A stretch of 64,000 nt of DNA from F23-D06 sp045130275 (GCA_045130275.1 JBGUPL010000029.1:1-64000), one strand, 5' to 3'. Shown: positions 1-8,206, numbered from the stretch's first letter. A program made the numbers and translations. Notes: a model not told the origin generated them from the sequence alone.

Positions 1-1
1 G

Positions 2-67
2 ATTAAAGAAGGGGATACTGTTAAAAAAGAGGTTAATGATTGTAATGTAGTGATAGGTTGTAAATAA
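2..67 (+). CDS. C-terminal end of a gene cut by the window start
   Basis: Frame 2 is open from the first base to a TAA at 65-67 and reads as a plausible, charged C-terminus (IKEGDTVKKEV...GCK). The start lies outside the window, so the product cannot be named. A 22-codon open frame can occur by chance, hence the low confidence. Confidence 0.3.
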   Translation: MKEGDTVKKEVNDCNVVIGCK

Positions 68-87
68 CCAAAACACAAACCAATATG

Positions 88-122
88 GTATTAGATAATG
101 CGTGTTTTCGCGGCGTAAAAAC
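88..122 (+). repeat. Promoter-like dispersed repeat, copy 1
   Basis: About 35 bp beginning GTATTAGATAATGCG and ending GGCGTAAAAAC. Three related copies start at 809, 6392 and 6712. The centre (TGTTTTCGCGGC here, TGTATTTTTGCAGC in the copy at 6712) resembles a Bacteroidetes -7 box, so it looks like a duplicated promoter that has drifted. Confidence 0.6.
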
Positions 123-253
123 AAGATTGTATGGGCGAAGTATGGCAGTGGACTGAAAGAGAGAGGAGGAAATTTTGTTCCCGCGAGGGTGGGAAAATGA
201 AATATTTTGTATTTTCGCGGCGTCTAAATTATTTTTCACAAAAAAAAGCCAAA

Positions 254-667
254 ATGAAGAAAGTATTTTCTATTGCCGTTATCGGCTGCATAGTTGCCTT
301 GTCCGGCCTTTTCTCCTCCTGCAAGCCGCAAGAAGAGAGCGAATGGTTATACTGTATCAAACTGGATTCCAGTACAGACAACATGAATACGCAGGACCTT
401 TTCTTTAGTATTATCGAGCCTTCTATGTTTAATGTCATGAAAAATGATGCTGACCGCTACACAGAATACGGCCAAATGTTATATTTCAACGGCGGAGAAT
501 CCGCTGCGCTCAACCGAGCCAAGAAATCTTTCAAAAAGGCTTACAAAGCACTTGAGAACAGTCCGGAAGGTGCTGCTAACGTTTCCGGCACTGGCATTAA
601 GGTGAACCTCTACCGCTATCATGGAGGAGACTACGGGGGAGATGTGATGGACAGCCATACGTTCTAA
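254..667 (+). CDS. Small lipoprotein of unknown function
   Basis: 137 residues. The ATG at 254 is chosen because a lipoprotein signal follows at once: MKK, a hydrophobic core, and lipobox Cys (SSC) near residue 22. An in-frame start at 131 would bury this signal. The mature part carries a Lys/Ala-rich segment (SAALNRAKKSFKKAYKALE) likely to be helical and amphipathic, then a Gly/Tyr/Asp-rich C-terminus. A -7-like box (TGTATTTTCGC) lies about 40 bp upstream. No family is recognised. SPII processing predicts attachment to a membrane on its periplasmic or surface face. Confidence 0.6.
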   Translation: MKKVFSIAVIGCIVALSGLFSSCKPQEESEWLYCIKLDSSTDNMNTQDLFFSIIEPSMFNVMKNDADRYTEYGQMLYFNGGESAALNRAKKSFKKAYKALENSPEGAANVSGTGIKVNLYRYHGGDYGGDVMDSHTF

Positions 668-808
668 CAACAGTTTACCAACGAACAAATGTAAGAAGCC
701 TTGTAAAGCCAATGCTTCTTTTATTATCTGGAGGAATAATAACAAAGGGTACATATTATTCATCTGACTTTCAACGCAATAAGGCGAAACTTCTTTTTAA
801 TGGAAGAA

Positions 809-843
809 GTATTAGATAAAGCGTGTTTTCGCGGCGTAAAAAC
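809..843 (+). repeat. Promoter-like dispersed repeat, copy 2
   Basis: Nearly identical to the copy at 88-122 (GTATTAGATAAAGCG... GGCGTAAAAACC). It runs directly into a ~190 bp leader that is itself repeated at 6743, so promoter repeat and leader were duplicated together. Confidence 0.6.
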
Positions 844-1027
844 CTATATAACGTATCTTGTTGATATATAAACCGATACATCTAATTCCCTTCGGAAAAA
901 ATCAATTGATTCAGCCATTTTCAGTATTTCTTCAGCATTTTTTTCACGCCCCCCCCCAACTAGTGAAGACACTGGCGCGGATAAAGAACCCTCGCCGAGA
1001 ATCGGCTCAAATCATTGCGAAAAAAAG
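842..1027 (+). repeat. Duplicated leader segment, copy A (upstream of the SDR gene)
   Basis: About 185 bp matching 6743-6927 with scattered substitutions and small indels. Shared stretches include CCTATATAACGTATCTT, TTGATATATAAAC and GGATAAAGAACCCTCGCCG. Here it leads into an intact dehydrogenase with its own promoter; at 6743 it leads into a fragment of a different dehydrogenase. The ~375 bp between 668 and 1043 contains only this segment, repeat copy 2 and the SDR promoter. Confidence 0.7.
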
Positions 1028-1035
1028 TACTTTTG
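1028..1035 (+). promoter_or_regulatory. -7 box of the SDR gene
   Basis: TACTTTTG followed by C, a Bacteroidetes -7 element, 8 bp before the ATG at 1044. The spacing implies a very short leader and supports 1044 rather than the upstream in-frame ATG at 858. Confidence 0.6.
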
Positions 1036-1043
1036 CCGCCATT

Positions 1044-1889
1044 ATGAAAAAGACCATCATCATCACCGGTGCCACCTCTGGAATAGGGCTTGAAACCACC
1101 CGTCTTCTGGCGGGCAAGGGCTATTGCATTCTCGCCGTAGGCCACAGCACCGCCAATTGTGAAAAAGCCGACCGGGATATCCGGTTCGGCATACCTGATG
1201 CCGATATCTCTTGGTTCGCTGGAGACTTGATGCAGCAGCGGGAGGTCGTTCGCGTGGCCGGTGAGATAAAAAAACGGCTGAATGAGAACGGCACCGAATC
1301 GTTGTACGCACTCATCAATAATGCCGGATGCGCCCGAAGCCGGTATATGACCACCGAAGATGGCTATGAGCAGCAATTTGCCTTAAATCATCTTGCCGGA
1401 TTCCGGCTCACCTATGAACTGCTGCCTTACCTTCTGAAGGAAGGAGGGCGCGTAATCATGACAAGCAGCGAATCCCACAAGAATATGAAAGTCCGTTGGA
1501 GTGATGTGATGATGAGAAAGCACTACAATCCGCTTCTCGCCTACAAACAGTCAAAACTTTGCAACATGCTTTTCGCCCTGGGACTGAGTGACCGCTACGG
1601 GGCCAAGGGGCTACATGCATATGGTGTGGATCCGGGCCTTGTGAACACGGACATCGGAAACAAAACAACAGGAATCGTGGATTTTGTGTGGAAATTCCGC
1701 AAACGCATCGGAGTGCATCCATCCGTCTCTGCACAGGACTATCTGTACCTGTGCGAGCAATGCGAACCGCCGGCCGGTTTGTATTTTCATCATGGCAAGT
1801 CAAAAAAGTACAATAAACAGGTGACGACGGAAAATGCCACACGGCTGTTTAAACTAAGCGAGCAGCTGTGCGGAATACGCTACGAATAA
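1044..1889 (+). CDS. Short-chain dehydrogenase/reductase (retinol dehydrogenase-like)
   Basis: 281 residues. Classical SDR Rossmann fold: the nucleotide-binding motif TGATSGIG is at residues 8-15, the structural NNAG motif near residue 92, and the catalytic Tyr-Lys pair is in AYKQSKLCN. The proline-glycine turn after the active site (VDPGLVNTDI) and the C-terminal extension resemble WW-domain oxidoreductase/retinol dehydrogenase-type SDRs. It probably performs an NAD(P)-dependent carbonyl/alcohol conversion; the substrate cannot be read from sequence. It ends 3 bp before the stop of the convergent gene 1893-3404. It is not the parent of the SDR fragments at 6926 and 8109, which have a different C-terminus (ITGENICIDGGMTRQ). 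Confidence 0.85.
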   Translation: MKKTIIITGATSGIGLETTRLLAGKGYCILAVGHSTANCEKADRDIRFGIPDADISWFAGDLMQQREVVRVAGEIKKRLNENGTESLYALINNAGCARSRYMTTEDGYEQQFALNHLAGFRLTYELLPYLLKEGGRVIMTSSESHKNMKVRWSDVMMRKHYNPLLAYKQSKLCNMLFALGLSDRYGAKGLHAYGVDPGLVNTDIGNKTTGIVDFVWKFRKRIGVHPSVSAQDYLYLCEQCEPPAGLYFHHGKSKKYNKQVTTENATRLFKLSEQLCGIRYE

Positions 1890-1892
1890 ATT

Positions 1893-3404
1893 CTATCTTG
1901 CTGACGGCAGACATGCTGCGCGGCGGCGCTCGTTGAGAGTCTTCGGTTCGGCGGTACGGATATGCTTGTCGGTTGCGGCAAGGGTTCCGTACCAGTCTTT
2001 GCCATAAAGTCGATAGTAGGTATGGTCGTAGAGCGATGCGTAATCTTCGGCGTGGAGGTTGCCACGCTCCACTTCGCGCCAAAGAAGAGCAAAGAACTCC
2101 TCATAGTCGCCTTTGGTCAAATCGTCGGTCATCTTCTGCAACAAGGGATAGGCGTGGTTCCATGCGTCGAGTTCGTAGCCGCAGAGCACCATGCGCTCCA
2201 GCACCTCATAATGGCTGATGTAGCAGTATTGGTCCCCTACGCACTCGCTACGCAGAAGGCATTCCAGGTAGTGCTTCAGGTCGCGCACAAAGAGGTAGAG
2301 GTTCGAGAGTCGTGAGCAGAAGATGGGAACTGCAGCGCAGTAATCGCCTGTGGTCGCGTATGCCACAGCATCTGTCACTCCCTCCTGCTTATCTATAGGC
2401 TGAAGCGAATACTGGTCGCCGATGTAATAGTATCGCACATAGTTGTCCCCAATCTCTGTCAGTGGGGTGTCGCTGTCGAGCAGCCCCTGTTCGGTCTCGG
2501 TTTTTAGATAACCCTCGAGATACTCCTCCAGAGGCGACAGAAGCATTTGCTCACGACGGAGATTGATGTTCTTGATGTCGGCGGTGGGGCATTGCCACAC
2601 CGTCCGGTTGTTCTCGCCTGTGGAAGTGAACTGTGTGCCATAAATCTGTGGCAGACCGCGCCCTGTGCGCAGACGGTCTTCAAGGTAGGCCAAATTTGAC
2701 GGGTCGGCGTTGGTGTCCGCCACCGCTTGTCGCATCTGTTTGACGTAGCCGTACTGGAACCATGGGTGTGCATGCTGTGCGATGAGCCAGGCTGAGCGTG
2801 AACCGTAGGAACACACCCGATCCCATGAGGGGAATCCCAGAGTATCTATCAACCGTATTAGCTTGGCGAGGTTGACCGAATCCACTTCGTGCATTCGTCT
2901 CGAAAGCGAATCCTCGACGGCCTTCGTATGAGTGTGATCAGGGTCGTGGAAGGCACGTCGTACCGCTTGGTCTTCCAGTTCCATCTGATATAGCGTTTCG
3001 GCGTATTGGTAGTCCTTCTTGCTGTGGATGGCCTGCTGAATGGAGTCCAATACAGGCCAATAGTCGCAGTCTTTCAAGAACTTGTATTGGTCTTTGTAGT
3101 AGAATACAAGAGGATTCCACCCCTTCCACCTGACCACACGAAAGGCCATCTTTTTGAACGTCGCCGTGTCACCGCACTGCAGGGCTGCCTCCATGTAGTT
3201 CATTTCCACACGGCGCACAGGAATGTACCCATCAAACAGGGAATCTGTTCGCGCATATAGTGTCATCATCTCGCAGGGTGTCATGTCAGCACGGGACTGC
3301 TTGCAGATGTCCAAATAAGCCTTCCACTGCTCCGACTGGGCATTTGCGACAAGCGAAACCGCAATGCACACCGCCAGAAGGATAGTTCTCTTGATTGCTT
3401 TCAT
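1893..3404 (-). CDS. Secreted protein of unknown function
   Basis: 503 residues. An N-terminal Sec signal peptide ends near residue 22 (LVANAQ). The mature protein is rich in Tyr, Asp and Leu and looks mostly helical (YWPVLDSIQQAIHSKKDYQYAETLYQMELE), in places suggestive of TPR-like pairing, but no family is recognised. Its first 23 residues closely match those of the upstream gene 3443-5482 (both begin MKAIKR) while the rest is unrelated. Only 38 bp separate the two genes, so they are probably co-transcribed. It has no type IX sorting tail, unlike its partner. Confidence 0.6.
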   Translation of the reverse strand: MKAIKRTILLAVCIAVSLVANAQSEQWKAYLDICKQSRADMTPCEMMTLYARTDSLFDGYIPVRRVEMNYMEAALQCGDTATFKKMAFRVVRWKGWNPLVFYYKDQYKFLKDCDYWPVLDSIQQAIHSKKDYQYAETLYQMELEDQAVRRAFHDPDHTHTKAVEDSLSRRMHEVDSVNLAKLIRLIDTLGFPSWDRVCSYGSRSAWLIAQHAHPWFQYGYVKQMRQAVADTNADPSNLAYLEDRLRTGRGLPQIYGTQFTSTGENNRTVWQCPTADIKNINLRREQMLLSPLEEYLEGYLKTETEQGLLDSDTPLTEIGDNYVRYYYIGDQYSLQPIDKQEGVTDAVAYATTGDYCAAVPIFCSRLSNLYLFVRDLKHYLECLLRSECVGDQYCYISHYEVLERMVLCGYELDAWNHAYPLLQKMTDDLTKGDYEEFFALLWREVERGNLHAEDYASLYDHTYYRLYGKDWYGTLAATDKHIRTAEPKTLNERRRAACLPSAR

Positions 3405-3442
3405 GTTGAATAAGGTTTTGATAATTACCGTGAAAAGATGTC

Positions 3443-5482
3443 CTATCGCTTCAATAATTTTATCGTATGCTGTTTTCCGTCATTGGTGATCAATGTCAAC
3501 AGGTAGGTAGCCTGTGGGCGCGAGGTAAGGTCGAGACTGTAGCGGCCGGGGCCATCGGCTGTTAGGCGCACCTGCTCGCGGCGACCTGTGAGGTCGGTGA
3601 GCCAGGCGGTCTCTGTCAAGGTCTCGCTGCTCTCGATGGTGACATGCTGCCGGAAGGGATTCGGATAGGCTACGAAAGTCCCTTTGTCGCCCACTACGGT
3701 AATGCTCACACTGCCTGTGTCGCCCGTATGGACATAAGGAGACATGAATGCGGTATCGACATATTTGGCAATATACGCCACGCTGTTACCCGTGGGGGAA
3801 AGCTGGGTGTTGTTCAGCGTGAGGTCGAACCGCGAGCCACCCATGATGTACAGGATGCTGTCGTGCAATGACAGACACCCCGAAAGGAGAACGCTGGGAG
3901 CATCGATGCTGTAGTCTATGAAGTCTATGTAGTTGCCGTTATAGTCGCAGATATAGAGTCCAGCACCGAAGTGGTAGGGAGTAATCGAAATCGTGCTGTT
4001 GCCGGTTTGAATGTTTTCCTTGTATCCGACTTGTGTTATGATTCTGTTCTTCTGTGCAATAGACCGCATTATAGAATGATTCGTCAGGAATGTCGTCTGC
4101 GACGAGGAGGGGATGTATCCGTAGGATTGCAATGCTCCCGTTTGATTGTCAATCCTCACGAACCAGGCACAATTATCCTGAATATCCAATGTGTCCTGAC
4201 CGAAGAACACAGGGTAGCCATAGTCCTGCGGGATGCGGCCTATCGATCCCAGAATTATTATGGAGTTGGAATCGGGTTCAACAATGCATTGGTTAAAAAG
4301 GTTGATGGTCATCGACAGGCCCGGTTCGCTACTGCCGATGGTTAGTTGCGTCACGCTTAAAGGCATCAACTCCTCATCAAACTTTATCACCATCCCTTCT
4401 GTGAAATTGTCGAGACGGACCGCCAGGGTTGTGTCGCCAGACAATGGCAGTCTTCCAATGTCGGACTCGATGTTGCAAAGGAGCAAAACATTGTTGTCGT
4501 TATCGGTAGTAAGTTCACGCGCACCATAATCCCAATAGCTCCAGCTGCTGTTGGATTCATCGAATATGTACCGGCAAGCCAACATGTCGTTGAAATGAGG
4601 AGAGAACTTGAACAATCTGTAATTGTAGGGACTAGGGTGAAAGACCGGCGCATCGAAAAAACGCTGACGACCGTTCACCATAACGACAACCTCACTTATC
4701 AACCCGTTTTCCAGGTCATAGCGCTGCGATTGGTATTCGCAAGTGTCGCAATAAAGCCACAACGCATCGGTGGCAAGGTGTCCGAAATAGATGTTGCCCT
4801 GGTTGTCCACATGGAAATCGCCCGGCTTGAACTGCTGGTTGTAAATATACACCGAGTCGAAACTGTTGTTGCTCTGTCTGTCAAGTGTTATCAGATTGCC
4901 CTTGCTGTCCTTATATGCCGTATGGAAAATGTAGTTCTCTGTCAGGTTCCCGTCAAGGTCGAAGACGGAAATCGCCGTCGATATGCCTGTGGAAGCGAGA
5001 CTGTCCCTATACAAAAGATAATCTACATTGTCTTTCGTTATCAACGTATCGTAGAAATACAGGTATTCATTATTCTCTTTGGGCAGGGCGAAAAGGACAT
5101 TCGCGAAGAGGGACGTGTCGCCGACCAGTTGCAGGCCGTAGATTTGCGACGGCTGCCCATAGTTTGCATGAAGTATCTTCCGCCAGACAACATCCCCTTG
5201 CGGGGTGATTTTCATGATGCACGAGTTGGCATTTTCGGTTTGCCCGCCGTGAGGAGAGAACGGCAGCAGGTCTTGCCCGTCGATGGAAGCCCCGTTGGCG
5301 AACTGTCCGGCGACATAAAGGTTTCCCTGCGAATCGGTGACAGAACTGACGATGTAGTTCCAGTACTTGCCCGACGGCTCCTGGCCGGAATAGGATTTCA
5401 CCCAGTCGAAATGTTGGGCATGGGCGGCGAGGGACAACACGACGAACACCGCCAGCAGAAGGATTCTCTTGATTGCTTTCAT
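3443..5482 (-). CDS. Secreted beta-propeller-type protein with C-terminal sorting domain
   Basis: 679 residues. Signal peptide (cleavage after AAHAQ, residue ~23). The N-terminal half has SBBP-like beta-propeller phrases of the form 'DSQGNLYVAGQF' and 'DNQGNIYFGHL' with spaced Gly/Asp turns. The last ~75 residues form a type A sorting domain (VAYPNPFRQH, then LTDLTGRR, ending GKQHTIKLLKR), the signal read by the type IX secretion system for surface display or release. It is the first gene of a probable two-gene operon with 1893-3404. Its promoter lies in a segment (5541 onward) that is duplicated at 7510, so it shares control sequence with the lipoprotein gene 7016-7447. Confidence 0.75.
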   Translation of the reverse strand: MKAIKRILLLAVFVVLSLAAHAQHFDWVKSYSGQEPSGKYWNYIVSSVTDSQGNLYVAGQFANGASIDGQDLLPFSPHGGQTENANSCIMKITPQGDVVWRKILHANYGQPSQIYGLQLVGDTSLFANVLFALPKENNEYLYFYDTLITKDNVDYLLYRDSLASTGISTAISVFDLDGNLTENYIFHTAYKDSKGNLITLDRQSNNSFDSVYIYNQQFKPGDFHVDNQGNIYFGHLATDALWLYCDTCEYQSQRYDLENGLISEVVVMVNGRQRFFDAPVFHPSPYNYRLFKFSPHFNDMLACRYIFDESNSSWSYWDYGARELTTDNDNNVLLLCNIESDIGRLPLSGDTTLAVRLDNFTEGMVIKFDEELMPLSVTQLTIGSSEPGLSMTINLFNQCIVEPDSNSIIILGSIGRIPQDYGYPVFFGQDTLDIQDNCAWFVRIDNQTGALQSYGYIPSSSQTTFLTNHSIMRSIAQKNRIITQVGYKENIQTGNSTISITPYHFGAGLYICDYNGNYIDFIDYSIDAPSVLLSGCLSLHDSILYIMGGSRFDLTLNNTQLSPTGNSVAYIAKYVDTAFMSPYVHTGDTGSVSITVVGDKGTFVAYPNPFRQHVTIESSETLTETAWLTDLTGRREQVRLTADGPGRYSLDLTSRPQATYLLTLITNDGKQHTIKLLKR

Positions 5483-5540
5483 TTTGAACTGTTTTAATTG
5501 TCTTGATTAATTGATTTATTAACCCACTTCAACCCTATTA

Positions 5541-6047
5541 GTCGCAAAAAAAATCGATTTCGTTACATTGAAAATGAATTTTTTACGATTGGCTTGTAAG
5601 TGGTTGATATTCGTGGAGTTTTGCAAGCGCATTCCGCACTCCGAAAGAGAGGTTTCGGGTCTGCGGAATTTTTTTTACTTTTGTCGCTTCAAAAGATGAA
5701 ATAATAAATATGAGAAAAAATGTTTTGATAATCTTTGCCTTGATAATGCTTACAGCTTGTCGTGGCAGGCAAACGCAGGCGGAAAGTGCTGACGCAGCCA
5801 TTGCGGATTCAACGGAAGTGATGGCACCGGAAGAGACGGACTCGATGGCAAGTCATCCCCAAAGCTACCGTCTGACGGGCACCATTGGAGAAGACAAAGC
5901 CAGCATGGTGCTGGATAAGAACGGCAACGATGTGACGGGTGTCGTCACGCGATGTGACTATTGCGTGCCTATCAACGTGGAAGGTACTTGGCAGGGTGAC
6001 AACATCACAGTGGATGGCGTAAGCCAAGCCGGCTCACATATTGAATA
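5541..6047. repeat. Segmental duplication, copy 1 (promoter plus lipoprotein 5' part)
   Basis: Matches 7510-8013 at high identity; from the lipoprotein ATG onward the offset is a constant 1966 bp with no indel. It contains a two-way promoter region and the first ~112 codons of a lipoprotein gene. Homology stops abruptly after TTGAATA at 6047, marking a recombination joint inside the gene. Confidence 0.85.
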
Positions 6048-6105
6048 CAGATTTCCCGTCTCAAATAATCAACACTTACAGATTCCACTAAGCTCCCCTT
6101 GTTGA
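5710..6105 (+). pseudogene. Lipoprotein gene truncated at its 3' side (copy 1)
   Basis: 131 residues as read. SPII signal MRKNVLIIFALIMLTAC, then a low-complexity Ala/Glu/Thr linker and a small domain (YRLTGTIGEDKASMVLDKNG) with a CDYC pair. It matches copy 2 (7676) to residue ~112, after which the frame runs through unrelated DNA (FPVSNNQHLQIP) and stops. The tail is antisense to the membrane-protein remnant at 6005-6337. It may still be exported, but the native C-terminus is lost. The function of the intact family is unknown. Confidence 0.65.
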
Positions 6106-6337
6106 TGAGGGAATAGTACAAGGCAATGCCCAAAGATATGAGATAAGCGAACGGCCTTTTAAAAAGAGAAAGCATCGAGCCCTTATCAAACAAAGAGACC
6201 AAGAAAAGGCCTACAAGAATGATGAAAGTAATAATGGCAAGACGGAGATACCATCTTGACACTATGGATAATTTGCGTTTGCTTCGGCGGATAGTCCGAA
6301 CATAACGGGGATATTGTCTGGGCTGGACTTCTTCCAT
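6005..6337 (-). pseudogene. Membrane-protein gene remnant, 3' end replaced
   Basis: 110 residues beginning MEEVQPRQYPRY. A basic N-terminus is followed by two hydrophobic segments (LAIITFIILVGLFLVSLF and FAYLISLGIALYYSLI). The last ~14 residues (IQYVSRLGLRHPL) are encoded by the antisense of the duplicated lipoprotein segment, which begins at 6047. The natural gene therefore continued past this point and was cut by the same joint that broke the lipoprotein gene. No family is recognised. Confidence 0.5.
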
Positions 6338-6391
6338 CTTCCTGTTTTTCAGTCCGCAAAAATAAGCATTTCTTTCAAACGTGCTGTTGTT

Positions 6392-6424
6392 GTATTAGAT
6401 AATGCGTATTTTTACGGCATAAAA
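6392..6424 (+). repeat. Promoter-like dispersed repeat, copy 3
   Basis: GTATTAGATAATGCG followed by TATTTTTACGGCATAAAA. Same family as the copies at 88, 809 and 6712. No gene follows; it runs into the coding-like fragment at 6440. Confidence 0.55.
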
Positions 6425-6439
6425 GCCCTGTTCCACGGC

Positions 6440-6511
6440 ATCGTCAACCGCCACGCCTCCGACCCCCGCATCGGGTAGATGGACAGCACCGTGTCAGTGG
6501 AGGCATTGGTA
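6440..6511 (+). repeat. Coding-like fragment repeat, copy 1
   Basis: Reads VNRHASDPRIG, stop, MDSTVSVEALV. Reverse-oriented copies are at 40190-40291 (VNRHASDTRIGLMDSTVPIEALV in two pieces) and 41030-41124. It is a fragment of an unidentified protein gene that travels with the palindrome pair that follows. The stop codon shows it is not translated here. Confidence 0.65.
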
Positions 6512-6523
6512 AGAGGGGAGCAT

Positions 6524-6707
6524 ATCCCCGTAGGGGATGCATCTCTGTAGAAAAAAACGGATGCCCATGTGCGGTTTCAAATCTCCGTAGGAGATTCATT
6601 TTCAAAGGGTTGTCAGAATATCGTTGTGCCTGATGTGCAACCCCATACGGGGTTGTGGGGGATGTCGCATCGCCAACGGCTACAAATAGGGAACCCCTGA
6701 CGGGGTT
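6524..6707. repeat. Cluster of short palindromes (REP/BIME-like), copy 1
   Basis: Four hairpins of the form ATCCCC-N3-GGGGAT: at 6524-6538, 6581-6595 (ATCTCC/GGAGAT), 6639-6654 (AACCCC/GGGGTT) and 6692-6707. The spacer between the first two (CTGTAGAAA... GGATG.CCA.GTGCGG) is conserved in inverted orientation at 40958-40994. Between 6338 and 7015 there is no intact gene; the interval holds only repeats and a gene fragment. Confidence 0.75.
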
Positions 6708-6711
6708 TGAG

Positions 6712-6745
6712 TTTTAAATAATGTGTATTTTTGCAGCATAAAAAC
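6712..6745 (+). repeat. Promoter-like dispersed repeat, copy 4
   Basis: TTTTAAATAATGTGTATTTTTGC then AGCATAAAAACC in adjoining pieces. This copy keeps a good -7 box (TATTTTTG) and leads into the second copy of the SDR leader. Confidence 0.55.
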
Positions 6746-6927
6746 CTATATAACGTATCTTATTGATATATAAACTGATACAACAAATTCCTTTCTGAAA
6801 AAATCAATTGATTTAGCCATTTTCAGTATTCTTCTGCATTTTTTTGCCCGGCACCCCAACTTGTAGAGATGCTAGCGCGGATAAAGAACCCTCGCCGGGA
6901 ATCGACTCAAATCATTGCAAAAACAAG
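6743..6927 (+). repeat. Duplicated leader segment, copy B
   Basis: Matches 842-1027 upstream of the intact SDR. Here it is joined at about 6928 to the 3' end of a different SDR gene, so promoter, leader and dehydrogenase tail come from two sources. Confidence 0.7.
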
Positions 6928-7010
6928 GATCACCGGCGAGTACATCTGCATCGACGGAGGAATGACCCGCCGATGATCTACCACAGGGAAAACGGTTGGA
7001 GGTTGCAATA
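6928..7010 (+). pseudogene. 3' fragment of a short-chain dehydrogenase gene (copy 1)
   Basis: Reads ITGEYICIDGGMTR, the standard C-terminus of NAD(P)-dependent SDRs. Nucleotides match 8331-8417 (ACCGGCGAG, ACATCTGCATCGACGG, GATGATCTACCAC). A small deletion at CGCC-GATGATC shifts the frame relative to the copy at 8109. Not functional. Confidence 0.75.
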
Positions 7011-7015
7011 AACGG

Positions 7016-7447
7016 CTAATTGGGCCAGATCGATGACTCGTCCCGTTTCATGATGTAGCGGAAGTCCCAGTCGACTCCACTGGAGAACGGTGCCAGCACC
7101 AGCTCGTCGTTGGTGAGCTTTTCCACTATAAACACCCCTCCATTATAGCAACCTCCTTGAATCTCCAGCCACCATTTGCCGGATTTTTTCGAGAGAGTAT
7201 AACGATGCCACGCTGGGAGACAGTCCGTTCGTGAGTCGAGTATCCACACCTTGTCGTTTGTGAACTCCATACAGATACATCCTTCTGGGATGTATTCCTG
7301 TCCTGCGATGGTTATTTCGAACGTCTGCGCCGTGTTGACCCATTGGCCGATAAGAGCGTCTTTGTTCATGTTGTCTTTGCCGCAGGCTGCCATCAGGATG
7401 GTGACGAGGGCAAGGACGGTGATGTTTTTAATGCTTAGATGTTTCAT
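7016..7447 (-). CDS. Lipoprotein, lipocalin-like fold suspected
   Basis: 143 residues from the ATG at 7447, chosen because MKHLSIKNITVLALVTILMAAC is a clean SPII signal; the frame continues 14 codons upstream without one. The mature part starts KDALIGQWVNTAQTFEI and alternates short beta-like strands (YTLSKKSGKWWLEIQGG, GGVFIVEKLTNDELVLA), the pattern of Bacteroidales lipocalin-like 'glycosylated' lipoproteins. Function unknown. Its upstream region (7500-7530) is the second copy of the promoter segment that also precedes 3443-5482, and is shared divergently with the lipoprotein gene at 7676. Confidence 0.6.
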   Translation of the reverse strand: MKHLSIKNITVLALVTILMAACGKDNMNKDALIGQWVNTAQTFEITIAGQEYIPEGCICMEFTNDKVWILDSRTDCLPAWHRYTLSKKSGKWWLEIQGGCYNGGVFIVEKLTNDELVLAPFSSGVDWDFRYIMKRDESSIWPN

Positions 7448-7509
7448 ATTTAATACTTTTGATGATTGTTCACTGGATTTGACACACATTTCCCTTTACA
7501 CATTATTGT

Positions 7510-8013
7510 GTCGCAAAAAAAGCCGATTTTGTTACATTGAAAATGAATTTTTTACGATTGGGTTGTAAGTGGCTGGTATTCACAGGGTTCTGCAAGCGCA
7601 TTTTGCAACTCCGAAAGAGAGGTTTCGGGCTTGCTGATTTTTTTTACCTTTGCCGTCTCAAAAGAAGATAGGAATATGAGAAAAAGTATCTTGATAATCT
7701 TTGCCTTGATAATGCTTACAGCATGTCGTGGCAGGCAAACGCAGGCAGAAAGTGCTGGCGCAGCCGTTGCGGATTCAACAGAAGCGATGGAACCGCAAGA
7801 AACGGACCCGACGGCAAGTTATCCCCAAAGCTACCGTCTGACGGGTACCATTGGTGAAGACAAAGCCAGCATGGTGCTTGATAAGAACGGCAACGATGTG
7901 ACGGGTGTCGTCACGCGATGTGACTATTGTGTGCCTATCAATGTGGAAGGTACTTGGCAGGGTGACAACATCACAGTGGATGGAGTGAGTCAAGCAGGCT
8001 CACATATTGAATA
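7510..8013. repeat. Segmental duplication, copy 2
   Basis: Second copy of 5541-6047. Homology ends at the same codon (GAATA), but here the lipoprotein frame continues naturally (KLTVTGNAVQGAEMLSAEGEVEKQNVRM), so copy 2 preserves more of the original gene. Confidence 0.85.
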
Positions 8014-8206
8014 TAAATTGACTGTCACAGGCAACGCGGTTCAAGGTGCAGAGATGTTGTCTGCCGAAGGAGAAGTCGAAAAGCAAAACGTCAGGATGAC
8101 GATAGAACACTGCCGCCAAGGGTGGCATCGCCGCGCTGAACCACGCGCTGGCGGTCAGTCTGGCGGGAAAGGTGCGCGTCAACTCCATCTCCCCGGGCTG
8201 GATTGA
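7676..8206 (+). pseudogene. Lipoprotein gene fused out of frame to an SDR fragment (copy 2)
   Basis: 176 residues from the ATG at 7676 (MRKSILIIFALIMLTAC, SPII). The first ~144 residues look like the native lipoprotein, with the same CDYC-containing domain as copy 1 and a further strand region. At about 8109 the DNA changes to the 3' part of a dehydrogenase gene, read in another frame (CRQGWHRRAEPRAGGQSG), until a stop at 8206. The -7 box TACCTTTG at 7645 is intact, so the chimera is probably transcribed. Confidence 0.65.

Noticed and set aside
4595..5497. 300-residue plus-strand frame opposite the sorting-domain protein
   Set aside because: Antisense shadow: the minus-strand gene has a signal peptide and a sorting tail, while this frame has no recognisable domain or promoter.
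6524..6707. CRISPR array suggested by regularly placed ATCCCC/GGGGAT hairpins
   Set aside because: The hairpins differ from each other, spacing is uneven, spacers are partly conserved between loci, and no cas gene is present.
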